Shown here: positions 60,500 through 64,000 of the stretch, in pieces
Layout of the letters: each line of letters begins with the position of its first letter
Numbering within the stretch: position 1 is the stretch's first letter
Source of the DNA: Devosia sp.
GTDB taxonomy: Bacteria > Pseudomonadota > Alphaproteobacteria > Rhizobiales > Devosiaceae
Assembly (NCBI RefSeq): GCF_025809055.1
Contig: NZ_CP075529.1
Coordinates: forward strand, 186,001 to 250,000
DNA length: 64,000 bases
Direction: 5' to 3'
Program-made: the position numbers and the translations under genes
The notes under the pieces: model-generated
Database searches by the model: none
Told to the model about the DNA's origin: nothing
The model's input: the letters and a program-made list of their open reading frames with translations, nothing else

Positions 60500-62590
60500 A
60501 TGAACGCCCCCACGCCCGCCCGCACCATCCGCTCCGTCTGCCCGCATGACTGTCCATCGGTCTGCGCGCTCGATGTCGACATTCTCGCCGATGGCACTGT
60601 CGGGCGCGTCCGCGGTGCCAAGGACGACCCCTATACCGCTGGCGTGATTTGCGAAAAGGTCGCCCGCTACGCCGAGCGCATCCACCATCCCGATCGGCTT
60701 CTTTACCCGATGCGCCGCATCGGTCCCAAGGGCGCAGGGCAGTGGCAGCGCATATCCTGGGATGACGCGCTCGACGAGATTGCGACGCGCTTTCTGGCCG
60801 TTGAAGCAGAGCAGGGGCCCGAAGCTGTCTGGCCCTATTTCTATGCCGGCACCATGGGCCATGTGCATCGCGACGGCATCGAGCGCCTGCGGGCCGTCCG
60901 GGGCTATTCGCACCAGTATGACACGATCTGCGTAGGGCTCTCCTGGCCCGGCTATATCGCCGGAACCGGCTATCTTGGCGGCGTCAATCCCGAACAGATG
61001 GCCGAGGCCGATTGCGTGGTTATCTGGGGCACAAACGCCGTGCATACCCAGGTCAATGTGATGACCCACGCCATGCGCGCCCGCAAAACGCGTGGCGCCA
61101 AGGTGGTTGTCATCGACATTTACCGCAATGCCACTATGGAACAGGCCGATATGGGGCTCGTGCTCCGGCCCGGTACCGATGGCGCCCTTGCCGTCGCCGT
61201 CATGCATGTGCTCCTGCGGGATGGATTGGCGGACCGGGACTACATGGCCCGGTTCACCGACTTCGGACCTGAATTCGAGGCCCACCTGCAGTCCCGCACC
61301 CCGCAATGGGCCGCCGGTATCACCGGCCTCACCGTCGCGGAAATCGAAGCCTTCGCCCATCTGGTCGGTAAGACTGCACGCACCTTTTTCCGCCTCGGAT
61401 ACGGCTTTTCCCGCCAGCGCAACGGCGCCACGGCCGTTCACGCGGCCCTGTGCATCCCGGCCATGACGGGGGCCTGGCAGCACCGGGGTGGCGGCGCTTT
61501 CCACTCCAATTCAGGCACCTGGGCCCTGGACAAGTCGCGGCTTGAGGGGACGCATCTGCAAAAGGGCACGCCGCGGGTGCTCGACATGTCCGAGATCGGC
61601 CCCATTCTGACCGGCGACGCCAAGGCCCTGCAGGGCGGGGCCCCGGTTCGTGCCATGATCGTGCAGAATACCAATCCCGCCGTTGTTGCCCCGGACCAGT
61701 CCAGGGTGCGCCAGGGGCTGATGCGTGATGATCTGTTCCTCGTCGTCCACGAGCAGTTCATGACCGAAACGGCGGAGCTTGCCGACATTGTCCTGCCCGC
61801 CACCATGTTCCTCGAGCACAACGACTATTACACCCGCGGCGGCCATACCCGCGTCCTATACGGTCCGCAGGTGATCGATGCGCCGGGTGAAGCTCGCTCG
61901 AACCACGACGTCATCAACGCCATCGCCTTGCGTCTGGGCAGCGACGATCCGAGCTTCCACACCAGTGACCGGGATGTCGTCGCCGACACCTTTGCCCGCT
62001 CGAACTATCCGCCGCTCGCCGTGGTGGAAGAAACCGGCTTTGTTGACCGGGAACGGCCCGATGAGGCCGCCCGCTTTGCCACCGGCTTCGGCTGGCCCGA
62101 TGGGCGCTTCCGTTTCGCGCCGGATTGGCAGGCTGTTGCTGATAAGAAGGGCTATCGCTGGAGTTGCGATCCGGCCGATATGCCGCGCTTCGCCGATCAT
62201 TGGGCGGTCAATGAGGCGATCAATGCCGAACACCCGTTCAAACTGGCGACCAGCCCGGCGCGCGCCTTTCTCAACTCGTCTTTCAATCAGACTGCCGGGA
62301 GCCTGAAGCGCGAGGGTGAACCTTCCGTCTTCATTCACCCCGAAGACGCTGTCCGCCTCGGCATTGTCGAAGGCGATATGGTGCTTGTTGGCAATCGCCG
62401 CGGACAGGTGCCGCTCATGGCCCGCTTGCATACGGGCCTGTGCACCCGCGTGCTCATCGCCGAGGGGCTGCACCGCAACAAGGCACATCGCGGCGGGCAG
62501 GGCATCAACATGCTCACCAGCGCCACCCCGGCTCCCCCCTTCGGCGGCGCCGCCTTCCACGACGCGGCAGTGTGGATCAGAAAGGCTTGA
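60500..62590 (+). CDS. Molybdopterin-dependent oxidoreductase (bis-MGD family)
   Basis: A 696-residue DMSO-reductase-superfamily enzyme. The N-terminal Fe4S4-binding cysteines are C14, C18, C22 and C51 (CPHDCPSVC then GVICEK). YSHQYDTICVGLSWPG around C144 is at the usual position of the protein ligand to Mo, so C144 may coordinate the metal. WGTNAVHTQVN, QNTNPAVVAPDQ and ADIVLPATMFLEHND are cofactor-binding regions, and the C-terminal beta domain includes TSPARAFLNSSFNQT. No Tat signal, so it is cytoplasmic. No subunit or chaperone gene is adjacent; the substrate is unknown. Confidence 0.92.
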   Translation: MNAPTPARTIRSVCPHDCPSVCALDVDILADGTVGRVRGAKDDPYTAGVICEKVARYAERIHHPDRLLYPMRRIGPKGAGQWQRISWDDALDEIATRFLAVEAEQGPEAVWPYFYAGTMGHVHRDGIERLRAVRGYSHQYDTICVGLSWPGYIAGTGYLGGVNPEQMAEADCVVIWGTNAVHTQVNVMTHAMRARKTRGAKVVVIDIYRNATMEQADMGLVLRPGTDGALAVAVMHVLLRDGLADRDYMARFTDFGPEFEAHLQSRTPQWAAGITGLTVAEIEAFAHLVGKTARTFFRLGYGFSRQRNGATAVHAALCIPAMTGAWQHRGGGAFHSNSGTWALDKSRLEGTHLQKGTPRVLDMSEIGPILTGDAKALQGGAPVRAMIVQNTNPAVVAPDQSRVRQGLMRDDLFLVVHEQFMTETAELADIVLPATMFLEHNDYYTRGGHTRVLYGPQVIDAPGEARSNHDVINAIALRLGSDDPSFHTSDRDVVADTFARSNYPPLAVVEETGFVDRERPDEAARFATGFGWPDGRFRFAPDWQAVADKKGYRWSCDPADMPRFADHWAVNEAINAEHPFKLATSPARAFLNSSFNQTAGSLKREGEPSVFIHPEDAVRLGIVEGDMVLVGNRRGQVPLMARLHTGLCTRVLIAEGLHRNKAHRGGQGINMLTSATPAPPFGGAAFHDAAVWIRKA

Positions 62591-62650
62591 GGAAGTGCGG
62601 TAGCCCACAAGCAGGCGTTCTTCTCAGGCGCTGGCGCCACAATTATCGCG

Positions 62651-62719
62651 ATGTCATCCCCGCGAAAGCGGGGACCTCCGTTTTCTGAACAGAGGTTCCC
62701 GCTTTCGCGGGAATGACCC
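62651..62719. repeat. Inverted pair of REP-like palindromes (family A)
   Basis: GTCATCCCCGCGAAAGCGGGGAC at 62653-62675 and, in inverted orientation, GTTCCCGCTTTCGCGGGAATGAC at 62695-62717. Each unit is a hairpin and the pair can form a larger one around CTCCGTTTTCTGAACAGAG. It lies between the oxidoreductase and the convergent exporter gene and may act as a transcript end. Confidence 0.8.
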
Positions 62720-62827
62720 ATAGCAGGTGAGGGGGCCTGTTCGATCCTCCCAAGTTTTAGGTAGCCCAACCAGGGCCTGGCGTCGCTCGGGAGAGGGTTT
62801 TGCTAGCCTGGGACCTGCCGCCTCCAG

Positions 62828-63592
62828 CTACGCATACGCGGTCCAGAAAAAATACCCTGTCATGCCAATGCCATAGACGATCACCCCGATGCGGATCCAT
62901 TGCGTCGGAATATACTGCGCCAGACGGGCAGCCGCGTATCCGCCGATCGTCACCCCCACAAGCGCGATCGAGCCGTGATACCAGTCGATTGAGCCGCTGA
63001 TGGCGAAGCGCACGACGGCCACCAGGGCGACCACCGTCGAAACATAGAGTTTCAGCCCGTTCATGGCGTGGATATCGGTCATGCCGGCCATGGCCAGAAA
63101 GGCCAGCAACAGAATGCCGAGGCCGGCATTGAAGAAACCACCATAGACACAGACGGCCGCCAGCAGCGCCAGCAACAAGACTGTGCCCAATGTCTTCATG
63201 CCGCGCCGCTCACCCGTGCGGGCGCGTAGCGCAGCATTGATGCGATTGCCAAACACGAAGAGGGCCACGGCAAAACCCATCAGCCAGGGCACCGCCTTGG
63301 AAAACACCTCATCGGAGACCACCAGCAGCAATTCAGCGCCGACATAGCCGAACACCACGGAAATGATCCCATAGAGCACCAGCCGGTCCTTGTAGCCGGC
63401 CATGGCCTTCCAGTAGCCCAGGGCGCCGCTGGCATAGCCCGGCAGGGCCGCATAGGTATTGGAGGCATTGGCGAGGATCGGCGGTACGCCCGAAAACAGC
63501 AGCGCCGGAAAGACGATGAACGAGCCGCCACCCGCCAGCGAATTCAGGGCACCACCCAGGATGCCGGCCACAAACAGCAGGAATTCGGTCAT
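62828..63592 (-). CDS. TauE/SafE family sulfite exporter-like protein
   Basis: A 254-residue membrane protein with about eight helices. The family repeat is clear: FVAGILGGALNSLAGGGSFIVFPALLFSG at the start and GGFFNAGLGILLLAFLAMAGM in the middle, each with the GG-G-FF/GxG motif. Family members export sulfite, sulfoacetate and related organosulfonates, or other anions; which applies here is not clear. Transcribed leftward, alone. Confidence 0.92.
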   Translation of the reverse strand: MTEFLLFVAGILGGALNSLAGGGSFIVFPALLFSGVPPILANASNTYAALPGYASGALGYWKAMAGYKDRLVLYGIISVVFGYVGAELLLVVSDEVFSKAVPWLMGFAVALFVFGNRINAALRARTGERRGMKTLGTVLLLALLAAVCVYGGFFNAGLGILLLAFLAMAGMTDIHAMNGLKLYVSTVVALVAVVRFAISGSIDWYHGSIALVGVTIGGYAAARLAQYIPTQWIRIGVIVYGIGMTGYFFWTAYA

Positions 63593-63882
63593 CTGCCTCC
63601 CCCTTTGGTCACGCCTCTCCTAGCCGTTTCGCGCCGCTGCGCCTAACGCATTTGCCTGATCGGCTCATCACCGTGATTGATCGGCCCCTGACTTGGCCCC
63701 TTGACTTGGCCAACCGGCGGGCGCATTTAGCGCTTCGGTTGCTGGCGCCTGCCGCTCGCGGATCGTCTGATCCATGGTGAAGCCCAGCCTCGAAATGATC
63801 CCTTTGGTTGTTTTCTCCCAGGGCGCATCATGGCAAAGCGGGCACCCATGGTTAATGTCGCCTCCTTCTTGGAGAGACCAAA

Positions 63883-64000
63883 GATGTCTTTTTCCCTCGA
63901 TACCCCCTCCGCCCAGACTCTGAAGTCCGAGGCCAAATCCCTGCGTGAAGAACGCGCCCGTCAGGGCGAGACACTGACGCATGGCGCCGCTCTCGAAGCC
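63883..64000 (+). CDS. Start of a glyoxalase-superfamily-like gene (cut by the window edge)
   Basis: The first 39 codons, open to the window end. GGAGAG precedes the ATG. The peptide LKSEAKSLREERARQGETLT, then HGAALEA, resembles the start of a small family of glyoxalase-superfamily proteins that begin with an 'AKxLRxxLxxxGxxLSHSxALE' helix. This assignment is tentative because most of the gene is outside the window. Confidence 0.5.

Noticed and set aside
1..64000. Genomic island, prophage or insertion sequence
   Set aside because: No integrase, transposase, phage structural gene or tRNA attachment site was found, and gene order is largely the usual chromosomal one.

Overview
The window is high-GC, densely packed chromosomal DNA from an alphaproteobacterium. 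The gene orders rpsF-rpsR-rplI-(gap)-dnaB-alr-...-radA-cvpA-purF, fabD-fabG-acpP-fabF-mltG-yicC-gmk and lptF-lptG-surA-pdxA-rsmA are typical of Hyphomicrobiales (Rhizobiales). The overall gene set suggests a Devosia-like member of Devosiaceae. That genus placement is inference; no rRNA or marker comparison was possible. I saw no tRNA, rRNA, CRISPR array, insertion sequence or prophage.

Layout. 1-2.8 kb: a TspO-family membrane protein, GMP synthase (guaA) and a LuxR-type regulator. 2.9-7.8 kb: a signalling block with a DUF3137-like membrane protein, LemA, an ECF sigma factor of the Sigma70_ECF/ECF43 type, and, tail-to-tail, a transmembrane Ser/Thr kinase with a TPR-like C-terminus. 8-13.6 kb: the accessory region, with small exported proteins of unknown function, an SH3-like exported protein, an exported beta/gamma-crystallin-like (I36-inhibitor-like) protein, and an M10 metalloprotease with RTX repeats. 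13.5-24.9 kb: queH, an acyltransferase, a YfgM-like protein with der, a CNNM/CBS transporter, and a leftward block of radA, cvpA, purF, an SDR and a GNAT. 25.2-30.7 kb: leftward rpsF-rpsR-rplI, dnaB, alr and small companions. 30.9-33.6 kb: a UGT-type glycosyltransferase behind a membrane diguanylate cyclase. 33.8-40.1 kb: the fatty-acid synthesis block, mltG, yicC and gmk. 40.2-49.2 kb: an MFS exporter, the outer-membrane maintenance block (lptF, lptG, surA, pdxA, rsmA), holC-yitT and a DUF4344 peptidase. 48.7-64 kb: DUF985 with an ABC-F ATPase, ndk, a DEAD-box helicase, a MarR/MFS efflux pair, a YqiJ/YqiK flotillin pair, a molybdopterin oxidoreductase, a TauE-type exporter, and the first codons of a further gene.

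Most of the window is housekeeping. The parts that stand out are: (1) the ECF sigma/kinase locus joined to LemA-DUF3137; (2) a secreted RTX metalloprotease convergent with a gene for a crystallin-fold exported protein that could be its inhibitor, preceded by two mirror-image 16-bp palindromes; (3) no lptD between lptG and surA; (4) two families of dispersed palindromic repeats, one forming tandem 'half-palindrome' arrays and one supplying the stop codon of an MFS gene.
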